This document shows, in pieces, positions 12,147 through 22,730 of a stretch of 64,000 bases of DNA. Made by a program: the position numbers and the translations under genes. The stretch covers positions 18,284,254-18,348,253 of the forward strand of contig OZ025260.1 of assembly GCA_964019135.1 (NCBI GenBank). The letters run 5' to 3'. The stretch comes from Arenicola marina (lineage: Eukaryota > Annelida > Polychaeta > Arenicolidae). Numbering within the stretch: position 1 is the stretch's first letter; each line of letters begins with the position of its first letter. Below the pieces are notes generated by a model. It ran no database searches, was not told the origin of the DNA, and saw only the letters and a program-made list of their open reading frames with translations.

Positions 12147-15100
12147 CTAAGTAAAAGGGATGAGACCCTTAAGGTTGATTCCCAAGTAGGAGTAGAGGAG
12201 ATTGTGACCAATTCCAACCATAGTGATGCCCAGAAATGCCTTCAGACACGTGGTTGACAACTTGAAACCGGGAATTCTAAAATGGTAAAATTAAAGACAC
12301 ATAACTATAGTAATAATAACATGCACTATATAATATAAACAATAAAATAATCCCAATTATATTACTGGATATGAGGTTATTTTATGTTATACATGTACCA
12401 GTATTTATAGGGCCATCTTTGCTGCAAGTTCATTTACTTTTCTATCTCAAAAGAGTAAGTTGATTTAGTTTGCATTGTCTATAAAGTGCACACCAATTCC
12501 GACGAACGTAGTTATAGTGGTTACAAAAAGGGGTGAATGTGTTACCTCTTTTTGGCATCCTCGATGTACCCATTGAAATACTGCTGCCTAGCGTATATGT
12601 ACACTAATCCAATAACAGCTGCAGGAACTGAAATCAAGTCAGGGGTTATTATAATTTCACAGTAGGCCTACCATAAAATTATTTCATACTGTTGGCATTC
12701 AAGCAAACTCATTTTCATGTGACACACCAAAGCTGCTTTTTAGTTTGGTTGGCTATGTGACCTGTGATTAAATATAATCATTATTTATAGCGGAAAAGGA
12801 ACCTTGTTGATTTGAAGACTTATTTCCTTATATCTTGTTGTATACATTGAATTAGTTTCTACAAAAATTGACAATAAAGCTTTCCATCGAGGCACCAGGA
12901 TAGAAAAACCACTTACACTGGTGGAAAAAGAGACCAGACATCCAGAAGCAGCCAAAGAAAATAGGAGCAAACTCAAGACTGTTTTGTCTGAAAAGCAATT
13001 TTGATAATATGAATATATTGTACATTTTTAAGAAATCACAGTTTTCAATAGAGACATACACATCACAGTTTGCAAATAAATTACTATGGTGTGATTCATA
13101 TATATTATATCTGTACTGATGAGATAAAAATAATAGCAGGTACTTATAGAATTCAAATACAATACAGGTAATGATGTATATGTAAAAACTACTGAAAAAT
13201 ACATTTTCCGTCTAATGGCTTTCGGTATATAATTTTTTATACATCACTTGTGTTTGTAAAATGTGAAACTCACTGCGCCCTGACAATTCTCACAAAGTCT
13301 GGTGGGCCATTCAATTCTGGAGGCTCTATCTTATATTTCCTTCGGCAGCCACCAACTCTCATTGCAAATGTAGCTGTAAAGCAAGAGTAAAATATTAATA
13401 TAATGATGAAATCTATTTATATGAACGAATAACACTTTTTTTGACATTTTATTGATAAAAGCATTTCTGCTTTAAAAGTATCTCATATTCAGTGTGACAT
13501 TAATTCTTTTTTTTCATGGTCTTAAACCGTCTTTAAGTAAGCTTATTAAATGCTATAGTTTTTGACATATATATACATAACAGATATACATTATGAAAGT
13601 CTCGAATAACACCTCTTTCACAAAAATCACAGGCACTGCAGATCTGTGGATGGGGGGGGGGAGGGGGGAGGTACCAGACATGATATTATATAGATTATAT
13701 GATCATCTGGTTATTGTTTAAGGAGATATATTGTTCAGTTTAATGTCTGTTCTAGCTAACAGCTTTCTTGCAGCCACACAATAAATCAATCAAAAGGGGC
13801 AGCATGCGTCATCAATAATCTAAAAGAAAGAAGGGTGCAAACACCATTTCCGCCATAGGGATAGGTCATTTTTTAGATAATATATTAGATACTATAGCCT
13901 TCGACAAGTGGATATTAGTCAAATGGAAACTAAAGTCAAAGTCATAAATGCTGTTGCGTGTCGTTTCGGCCCATAGTTTCCACGAATTTGTGGCGATCGC
14001 AATTTTTTTCCACGCTGACACTCCATTGGCAGCAAACGCAATTCCGCAAATATACTAAAGCACACGTCATAAAATGACGTAGTTGCCATGGCGCCGAACA
14101 TGCTCTGAACAATACATGCTCTATATTTGCACCAGGCACGCGTGCCATGGCAACTATAGAGCCTTTCATTGTCTGTGATTTAGTCTATTGGCGACAAAGT
14201 GTCTGTTGGCAATGGAGTGTCAGCATGGAAAAATATTATTTGTGTCTTAAAAAAGGATAACCTTGCAGTACACACGTAAGTTTGGTATCATTAAAATTGC
14301 ACAGTGTTGGTTTCTCACGTCAGTGATTTTTAGAGCGATTGCGACAAATTCGTGGAAAATATGGGCCGAAACGACACGCTACAACATTTATGACTTTGAC
14401 TTTAAATATGCTGGATTTTTGAATAAGTCCTTCAGATCACATAAAGTCAAAGTCATAAATGCCGTAGACACATGTTTCAGCCCATATTTTCCGCGAATTT
14501 GTCTCGTTCACTCTCAAAATCCCTGACGTGAGAAAGCAATACTAGACCATTTTAATGATACCAAACTTACCTTTGTAATGCGATGTTATCCTTTTTTATG
14601 ACACAAAGAATATTTCTCCATGCTGACACTCCGTTGACATAAAACGCTCTGTCGCCAAAATACTAAAACATGCGTCATAAAATGATGGTTGCCATGGCGC
14701 CGAACATGCTTTGAACAATACATGCTCTATTTTTATACCAGCCAGGAGGATGCCATGGCAACTATAGAGCCTTTCATTGTCTGTGATTTAGTCTGCTGCC
14801 TATGGAGTGTCAGCATGGAGAAATATTGTTTGTGTCTTAAAAAAGGATAACATCGCAGTACAAACGTAAGTTTAGTATCATTAAAATGGTCTAGTGTTGC
14901 TTTCTCACGTCAGGGATTTTGAGAGTGATCGAGGTAAATTCGCGGAAAATATGGGCCGAAACGTGTGTCTACGGCATTTATGACTTTGACTTTAGATTAT
15001 ATTTGATTACGTGCCACCTTATGCAGTTGCTACAGAATCTATTTTTCGCCGTTATCCACGTTTTTCACTGCTTTTCCGCCGTTATCCGCGTTGTATTGTT

Positions 15101-15260
15101 TGCCCGTGTTGCCCATCACTGATCATGCCAACCACATTAAATCTGCGCCAACTTGTACGCTGACTCGGGTGAAGTACGGTTATACATTACCTAGTTGATA
15201 GCACGCCATCATGGTGACGAGTCCTAGCAGGACAATATCTCCGGTTTCGACGGTCGCCAT
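12147..15260 (-). CDS. MAPEG-family membrane glutathione enzyme, LTC4S/MGST2-like (copy 1)
   Basis: Five coding exons on the minus strand: 15260-15191, 13373-13274, 12987-12917, 12627-12546 and 12276-12147 (70/100/71/82/130 nt), all with GT donors and AG acceptors, giving 150 residues. The family (LTC4 synthase, MGST2, FLAP) forms trimers in the ER or nuclear envelope, and LTC4S/MGST2 conjugate glutathione to lipid electrophiles such as LTA4. Against human LTC4S (offset +4) I see Arg34-Arg35 (LTC4S R30/R31), Arg55 (R51) in the RAQ motif, Asn59 (N55), Glu62 (E58), Tyr97 (Y93), Tyr101 (Y97) in YFNGY, and Arg108 (R104, the thiolate-stabilising residue). Four hydrophobic helices are evident. Phe63 and Ala64 replace the YF of LTC4S. 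Intron 1 holds two foldback elements. It is the most diverged of the three copies. The family is certain; the choice between LTC4S-like and MGST2-like activity is not. Confidence 0.93.
13931..14404. mobile_element. Foldback element with TAAAGTC ends, copy 2
   Basis: A 474-bp copy of the family described at 5478-6047, in intron 1 of MAPEG gene 1. The arms begin TAAAGTCAAAGTCATAAATG and end with the matching complement. The sub-terminal word differs from the other copies (TGTTGCGTGTCG in place of CCGTAGACACA) in both arms at once, which points to a separate subfamily or arm homogenisation. Confidence 0.8.
14442..14994. mobile_element. Foldback element with TAAAGTC ends, copy 3
   Basis: A 553-bp copy only 37 bases from copy 2 and in the same intron of MAPEG gene 1. 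It is close in sequence to the copy at 5478-6047, including a central segment with two CCATGGC words and the phrase AACAATACATGCTCTAT. It has complementary arms of over 200 bp and no coding capacity. Confidence 0.8.
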
Positions 15261-15609
15261 CGTTGTGGATATCAACGATACGTAAATATCAGCCTCAACT
15301 TCGTCAACTTCGTCCACTGCTGCCCAATACTGCTAAGGTGAAGGTCTCACCAACCAAGGTGAAGGTCGTAGAAGTGGGAGGACGTTATGATAAGAACATC
15401 TCGCAGTCACTTTACAGTGCTTTTCTCTCTCTTCTTGCCAAGTATGTATAACTGTCTATATATGCGACCACCCGAGTGTATCATAATCTTTATTCAAATG
15501 AAGCATGATGGCATCTTGCGGTCGTTGGGATCACATACATGTATCATCATATCCTTTTGGCATCACTTCATTAATTGTATGTGTCAACAGGTCAACATAT
15601 ATATTCCAC
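15261..15609. other. Upstream region of MAPEG gene 1
   Basis: The stretch from the MAPEG-1 start codon to the next element. A short duplicated phrase (AAGGTGAAGGTC at about 15336 and 15357) and imperfect repeats of TCGTCAACTTCGTCC are present. No TATA box or other promoter element could be assigned with confidence. Confidence 0.4.
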
Positions 15610-16347
15610 TTGGCGCAAGTGCCCCCAGGTAACACTGGGCAAGCCCGCTTCTCTAGGGGCACAACGGTAACCATGTTAAATTCCTTCGACGTTAGTAGAG
15701 AATCGACTGTAGCTTTTATTATAATGTGGGCGCGTACAATTATAGAGCTTACGTATTCTATATACCTTGTTCTATCTTCTGACATTAAGAAAGTGTGTCA
15801 ACACTAGATTGTTGCAGTCATATTTTCGCGAACAAATGTTGGAGCATGCGACTTTTCGCTACCAACCGCCATGCATATGCAGCGCCACCTGGCGAATCCC
15901 GCCACCATTTGAACCATCTGTAGCCTGGGTCCCAAACTTTGTAACACTCAATACCCGTGAAAGAGGGCGCTGCTGTTGTCCTTAAGTTCAAAGTGAGCGA
16001 CTGACAAGGCCCTCTAGCGGAGAGTCATATGCTAACGGGGAGGAGGAACCAAGTCGCATTCACAGGTACTGGCATCCGCCAATAACAAATATGGCGGACG
16101 GCTGGTCGGGAACAGTTGTGTGCTCCAACATTTCTTCGCGAAAATATAACAGAAATAACCTAGTGTCGACACACTTTATTGATGTCAGATGATAGAACAA
16201 GGTATATAGAATATGAAAACACGATGATTGTTCGAGCACACATTATAATAAAAGCTACACTCGATTCCCTACTAACGTCGAAGGATTTTAACATTGTTAC
16301 CGTTGTGCCCCTAGAGAAGCGGGCTTGCCTGGGGGCACTTGCGCCAA
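15610..16347. mobile_element. Non-autonomous Mutator-like (MULE) element, copy 2
   Basis: A 738-bp element with the same ends (TTGGCGCAAGTGCCCCCAGG and its complement) and the same middle as copy 1 at 4746-5474. The flanking 9-bp direct repeat is ATATTCCAC, at 15601-15609 and 16348-16356. The left arm carries a small insertion (GTAACACTGG) relative to the right arm. The two copies, with different 9-bp duplications, define the element ends exactly. Confidence 0.88.
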
Positions 16348-16371
16348 ATATTCCACCTGAACGGCAACAGG

Positions 16372-16529
16372 TAGCCCTGGTACATGCCTCTCTTACCACG
16401 CCCGTAAACGGAGCAAGGTACCTTGCTCCGTTTACGGGCGTGGTAAGGTACCCTTGCTCCGTTTACGGGCGTGGTAAGGTACCTTTGCTCCGTTTACGGG
16501 TATGGCAAGAGAAGCATGTACCAGGGCTA
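16372..16529. mobile_element. Palindromic MITE with internal tandem copies
   Basis: The two ends, TAGCCCTGGTACATGC and its complement, continue as arms of about 50 bp. Between them the word TTGCTCCGTTTACGGGCG with a GGTAAGGTACC tail is present three times in one orientation and once in the other. The outermost bases are TA on both sides, so a TA target duplication is possible. The element starts 16 bases after the target duplication of the Mutator-like copy. Confidence 0.65.
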
Positions 16530-17316
16530 GGCCACAGGCACATGCAGTAAACAGGACTCAATTAAAGATTATTCCTACGTTACTGTAGGTAACCTTCTGA
16601 ATAGTAACCCTTGGAAAATGCTACAAGCAGGTGGCACACTTTTAGAGTTACAAGAAAAGTTATAGAAACGTTCCTATGAACAGCAATAGCGTTATCTGCT
16701 AACGTTCGCATAACACCAGGTAAAGTTTTCCAAAGTATCGTTCTCGGAATGTTCTCCCAACTCTGGACAAACGTTCGCCTCATGTTGTACGAACGTTATT
16801 TTGTCAGCTGGTTTTAACGAGACTAAAAATGTATTGCAATTTTGCGTTATTCGTTGACGGTATTACAAGAACAGGGAGTCATTGTTGTCATTTATTTCCG
16901 TTTCGCCTTATGTTCTACGTCATTTTTGTGATTTATTTTGCCAAGCAATTGTACATGGATGATGATATATATGCATGTTACATTTTCGATTTGTGCTTCT
17001 TCGTGACATTGTTTTCGATAGTTATGGGTTGAATGACAGTGTCATAGCCCGCTGTCAAACCAAATCTGAAAGAAATGAAGTAATTCCACGAATTATCTAA
17101 TCATTTAAAACAACACATCCCGAGTATGGTATCAATGGTCATGTAAATGGCAAAACGTAAATACATTTAAAGGCGAAATGGTTAAATAAAAAACTAAAAC
17201 TGAACTGAAACTAAATTAGGACGTTGTAAATTAATTCTGCCAGCTGCAGAATTAATTCATCAAGTAACTCATTCCATTATTGTGCCTATATCAATAATAT
17301 TTTTTAAAAACTTGGA
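16530..17316. other. Intergenic DNA between MAPEG-1 and the deacetylase gene
   Basis: No gene. It will include the 3' UTR of the minus-strand deacetylase gene. A TTTATT word at about 16889-16894 (AATAAA on the minus strand) is a candidate poly(A) signal about 420 bases past the stop. AACGTTC-type words recur between 16630 and 16800 and may mark an old repeat. Confidence 0.4.
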
Positions 17317-20300
17317 CTATATAAGCCTCTGTGTTACCTTTGTGGCGGCCCTGTGGACGATGGTGTGCCTGGCGGAGAGGACGTCGAGATCCCTGCTGTA
17401 CCCTCCGCCTATCACAGTCATGCACGGGATACCCTGGGAGACGCTGGTGTCCAGCACGTAGTGGTCTCGTCTGTACAGTCCTAACAAAGGCGGTATGGCA
17501 TAATTGATCATGCTTTGAAAGCTACAATGAGAAATATGTGTGGAAACTTGCTTGTTCTAATACTGCATGTGTTCTAAGCATTTGACATTAACAATCACCG
17601 CCCAAGGCTGGTTTTATGACCTTCTTTCATATGCTAGAATAAACTTTTTCCTTATTATTTTACTTGTACATTAGTCTGTAGCTATATTATTAAAGCTAAA
17701 GGACATTGTTTTAGGTGGCAATCGTTATACATAGGGATGTGTTTATGGTTATCAGAATGAATGCAAAATGCGCAGCATCTCATAAGAATGCCACAAAGTG
17801 CCTTCATTCTAAAATGATACAGGTATACACGCAAGGAATAGCGGTAGTCTTGAAGGTATTGTTCTGTTGCATCCGTCATTATATTGCAGACGATTACCCT
17901 CATACTACATGGATTGGCATTTTTAGGGGACCTTTGCGTATGTATGGGCTAAATCGAACGAAATCAACTGGAAAATAAATCCGTTCGTAACAGTCACACC
18001 TTACCCATATCGGTCAGATTAAGTTTCCCCAGTTCATCATCCCTGTGAGTGTCGACCCCAGCATCGTACAAAATGATATCTGGACTAAAATCTTCGATGA
18101 TTCTGGGTAAGTGTCTCTGTAGTTCTGACAAGTACTTGTCATCCTGCAAATAATTGCGTATGTGTTAATTTAGGCCACCTTCGTGCATACATGGGAACAA
18201 CCGCCATAAGACAAATCTTGGAATAATTAGTTGAAACGTAGCATCTGTGAAATATACACAAGAAAGAGAGAAAACAGGCAGAAAAGGGGTCGTGCGGCTC
18301 ATATATATGTATACGTAATATGTAGTGCCCCCACACCCCCGGGGTAAACCCTTTCTATTAGAGGTAGTCACTTGCAACACGATGGCAGGTATCGTCGTTG
18401 CTTTGTCACTTACGCCGGTTCCATCACTAAGGCCAATGTCCAGGTTGCTTTTCTCCTTTTTAATGGGGAAGTTACTTTGACAGTGCATCGAAAAGGTGAA
18501 GACTTGTTCATCGTTTTGAAAGATAAACGCAGTACCGTCTCCCTGAAAGTGATTTGGAAGTTTTATAAGTCTGGCGTTAGTAAAGGTGTCATTTGTGATA
18601 TATATATATCAACAATATGTAATAGAATAAGAGAATATTTATATATTATTTTTAGCCCATTTCTTCGTCACAGATGGATTATTCAGCCACTAGCGCAAAT
18701 GCCACGAAACAAAGCGGAATACTCAAATCACAACACACGCTGTAATGCTTTCGTCTCTAGTTTTGACGCCATGCCAGATCTGTCGCACTATGCTGATTTG
18801 GTACCTAGATCAGAATGAACAATTCCATTCCAGCATTTCACCATATAACCCGCTACTTAATTTAACAAAGGCGATTAACGACCCACGGATGAACATGATA
18901 TAATTCACCCTTATTTTCGAGGTCATGACGAAGGAACAATAATAATTTTATTGGCTAATAAATTAAACTAAGAGGAGAATTGAAGATTCTATCGTGTTTT
19001 GTCAACCAAGTCGGCGCGGCAAGAATCCGTGTTGGTCCCTTTGGCACTATAAAATCATGATCCATGAGGCTACGCTATTTGTCTAAGCCCGGTTAACTAA
19101 CTTATATTATTTAGAAGTCTACGGTAGGGCTGCACTCACTACCTAAGTAAAGGTAAATTTTAATAGACTACGGTACTTAGACAACGAGAATATGGCTCTC
19201 TCAGTAGAGGGAGATCGTTTCTCAAATTAGGAACGCCTTCTGCCGGGGCGCTGCGGAGAGATCGCGACAATATTTGAGCTGCGCCTATGATCTGAACATT
19301 TGATTCTAATCCATTAGGACAGACCTGACATTGCGTCACACATGGAACACACGCGTTTGCCTTGTACACATCATTATCGTCCATTTCCCCACCATGCAGC
19401 AGTTCAGCAACAACTACTATTGATACCGTAATGAAGCTACATATCTGACAAGTATACGAGCGTGGTTTACTCTCGCTAGCAAGAAGTTCATATTTTAAAG
19501 TATCCAACCTGATGGACGTCTAAGTCGACGATTAGTACTCTGTGAGCCAGGCTTTTTGATATCAAGTATCTGGCGGTGATAGCCAAGTCATTGATGAGGC
19601 AATACCCCGAGCCGTGCGTCGGGAAAGCGTGGTGTGTTCCGCCGCCCGTGCTACACGCTAGGCCGCGCCCCAACGCCAGTCGAGCCCCCAGTATTGTGCC
19701 ACCTGGAGCCAATTGTTCGCCATAATACCTCTTCGGGCCGTGTGACGTTTTTTTACTAGTAACCCAAATGAACATAAACAAATAATAGTATCCTGTGTAG
19801 AGACAATATACGTTATATAGAACTTGTTCAATTTTCGACAGTATATTTAGAGCTTTGGTTTAAAGCATTTAATGGGTTAGGTCTTATCGAAAATATTTTG
19901 CAGCAACTGTTTTGCTACGATATTTATCTCCGACAAATAACATTTCTAGAGCCTACTGCTGTGCTAAGAACAATAAATGTGCACGTTTAGCATTTTGGCA
20001 CTCCGTTTTTCTTGTCTATACGTCGTACCGATGTTCATAGTGTTGCATCGTAAAAAAAGTTAAATTATAACTACAATATTTACCCGTCTCTAGTCTACAT
20101 CTGCGAAGAAGTCCTTCACTCCATACAAACCCAGTCCGCCTTTGCTCATCTTCCGTTGTGTTTCCCGCAAAAAAATTGTCAATATAATTAGCGGAATGCG
20201 CCAGTTGAGCTGTTCTGGCACTCACGGGATCCGGTTGCACAACTTGTTTCATAGAAATCACATTGTCTATTTTAAGAAACTTCATCACGCCATGAAATTT

Positions 20301-20920
20301 TCGCATTGCAAATCGGTGACCCGGGGGTAGATCAGATACGTAGTCATAGTGATGGATAATAGGAAGCCCAATGATGTCGCCTCTTGATATCTGAGGATAT
20401 AACAAATTACACCCATTAAAAATAAATTATATATGTGACGGCACATTGTTAACTGAACGATATAATTGAATGTGATAATATTTACATATTGACAAATATA
20501 TGTAGCTGTATCTAACTTCGTCCGAAATTTATAAATAATCAACTTATAGTTACGATCGTGCCTTGTTTTCAGGATATTAATAAGTTATCTCAAATTTCAT
20601 GTTTTCCTCCTCCATCAGCGCAAGCGCACGCAAGAAAACGGAAGACTACAGTAGCCGAGCGATAATGCAAGTTCCTCACGAATGATACCACTATTTGCGT
20701 TGAAAATGCGCTATTTTAATAATTGGTTCGAAGTAATTGATACCTTTCTAGTTTGCTCTTCAAAATATAACGATGAATCTGGTAAATCCAGCCATTTTGT
20801 TCTATGAGAACTATATCTTTTCCTCGCTGTCAAGCATGGGGAGTACCGACATGGAAAACCACACAGGCGGATGTAACTACTTGGTAAAAGCATCCAGGCA
20901 TGACTCCCAAACTGTGGCAT
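17317..20920 (-). CDS. Bacterial-type class IV histone-deacetylase-family protein with basic N-terminal extension
   Basis: Six exons on the minus strand: 20920-20744, 20390-20084, 19702-19509, 18542-18414, 18143-18005 and 17480-17317. Every junction keeps frame, giving 369 residues. The Zn-dependent deacylase core is complete: His185-His186 (GTHHAF), zinc ligands Asp223 and His225 (DLDVHQGDG) and Asp300 (YDAGVD), and Tyr343 (IGGGY). The wording (LPPGHRF, GGTILGARLAL, THHAFP, DGTAFIF, FSMHCQSNFP) matches the bacterial/cyanobacterial-type class IV deacetylases better than animal HDAC11. Bacterial members start near the LPIIHHYDY motif. Here about 67 residues precede it, rich in Arg, Ser and Tyr and poor in acids at first, which looks like a mitochondrial presequence. 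Start alternatives are Met1 or Met10. The last exon could instead splice at AAG|GTAACA, but the in-frame stop fits the family length. Substrate unknown. Confidence 0.9.
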
Positions 20921-21324
20921 GCTCTGTGTATGATCATGTGATATCGTGCGAAGAATTAACTGACCAAGGCGCCGGAATTAAAGTATAAATTGAAGTGGAA
21001 CTTGCAAACCGGAAGCACATATATATATAGTGATGTAGTCATTTGAAATGGCACCTCGGCGCGTGCAACTACAAACTTCAAGTGCCACCGATGTGGCCAG
21101 CTGGGTGCAGACCCTGGTGCAGAGGTGCTATTTAGAGACACTGATAAAGGGCGCATAAGTGAGGGCCGTGGGAGGGACGCGGCTGTCTCTGTACGAGAAG
21201 TATTGTGGCGGTATCATCAATTAGTTGTGGTGTAAAGACCGCTTGACCCTAGTCTGCTCCACGAACTCCCCTCAAGTATTCAAGGAGTCTGCAGAAGAGA
21301 CTAGCTTGACCCGAGCGTATTCCC

Positions 21325-21545
21325 GAAGATGGGGGGGGGGGGAGGTACTTCATACATTGCTGGGTTGGGGGGGAGGGGGGAGTACTTGATACATTGCTGG
21401 GTTGGGGAGGGGGGGGGGGTACTTGGTAGAGTGCTGGGTTTGGGGGGGGGGGGGGGTCCGCGGCTAAGTCTCCTCTTTTGGACCGCCAAAATCCCCTCGG
21501 TCGGGACGTTTTACTGCCAAGATCCGTTTAGTCGAAGTCTAGTGG
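21325..21545 (+). repeat. G-run / CCGCTCGGTCGG dispersed repeat, copy 1
   Basis: Starts with phrases TACTTCATACATTGCTGGG and TACTTGATACATTGCTGGG separated by long G runs, passes TCCGCGG, then CCGCCAAAATCCCCTCGGTC and a TTTTACTGCCAAGATCCG word. Related copies lie at about 25850-26075 and 33455-33780. Confidence 0.65.
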
Positions 21546-22112
21546 CGTAGCCTAAGTGGTGATTTTTAATACGGCCCCTGATGTTGAATGGCGGTCATTT
21601 AACGTTGAGGCAATCAGGGACCAAAAAGCAAATTGAAATTAAAATGTGCATGGGTTTGAAATTGATTAATTGGATACGCCGTTAATTGTTTATGGCATAC
21701 GGACTAACATGATTTTTCTTTTGCATAGACAGCACGTGCAGTTTAAAACTTATATATCTGACTTCGAACAATGAGATTACAAGCGAGAATCTAAGTGTAA
21801 ACTAACGGCTGTCAGTAAATGGCTACCCCATCATACAAGCTGACTGACGTGACTTGCTCGATCCTTGAGAAACATCAATAGGCTAGCATGCAAAAAGTGC
21901 CAAAGCAAATGAAACAAAAACGTTGAATCCTTGCTGCATGCATTGCACACATAATTACAAATGTGCAGTTGCATTCATTTTTATTTGCTTCAACGGGACA
22001 TATATATGGACATGTAAAGGTGTAAGATGTAAATTTTATATTTACACTCTTAAAAATATCTTGATTATTCGGCAACTTCAAGGAGCAGTCCACATATTTC
22101 AATAGATTTGCG

Positions 22113-22226
22113 TTACTCCTGTTCGAAGAGAGGTAACATATATCGCGACCATCTAACATATATTTTTGCCCTATCAGGAGGGCACGTGGTGGATATATAT
22201 TACCCCTCTTTGAACAGGAGCAACAT
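22113..22226. repeat. Foldback hairpin
   Basis: TTACTCCTGTTCGAAGAGAG with GTAACATATAT on the left pairs with ATATATTACCCCTCTTTGAA with CAGGAGCAA on the right, leaving a spacer of about 45 bases. Probably a small foldback element. No target duplication was identified. Confidence 0.6.
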
Positions 22227-22730
22227 ATCCTCGCGGATCAGTCGGCTGAAGTGCTGAAGTGCCAGTTCTAGACCTGATATACCGAGCCACACATTGTTGA
22301 CTAAAAATAGGGTTACGTATGACGAGAATACCATAACAACCGCTACGGTATCCCGGGACGTCTGTAGCGTTTCGTGACCTTACAAGGCGTGATACATCCG
22401 CCAGGATCTCGTGTGTTAGAGAATCGGTCCCATCCGTCATGGAGGCGTCATTATGTATAAGATAAGTTGCACATAACTGACATGATGTACATTAATATGT
22501 AATATAAATATATAAAGTCCAAAAACTGTGGACAAGATTTATAAGATGGACATTATTTTCTTCAGTGGCTTCATAATAGGCCCACGCGGCAAAATACCCG
22601 ATATAACGAAATCACTTTTCTCTAGCGGTAGTTTCGGAGCAAAACTCTGACTAACATAAAAGGAATAGGTAATATATTGTGGCTGTCATACACCTATACA
22701 GTGTTAAACGTTGAAAGGCAACTTGAAGCT

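Larger units (their letters stand above)
20921..22730. other. Intergenic DNA between the deacetylase gene and MAPEG-2
   Basis: No coding exon is supported. The stretch contains the upstream region of the deacetylase gene, the G-rich dispersed repeat at 21325-21545, the foldback hairpin at 22113-22226 and the presumed 3' UTR of MAPEG gene 2. No promoter element stands out. Confidence 0.45.

Noticed and set aside
17317-20920. Calling the deacetylase HDAC11
   Set aside because: Motif wording (LPPGHRF, THHAFP, FSMHCQSNFP, YDAGVD) is closer to bacterial-type class IV proteins than to vertebrate HDAC11, so no symbol was assigned.
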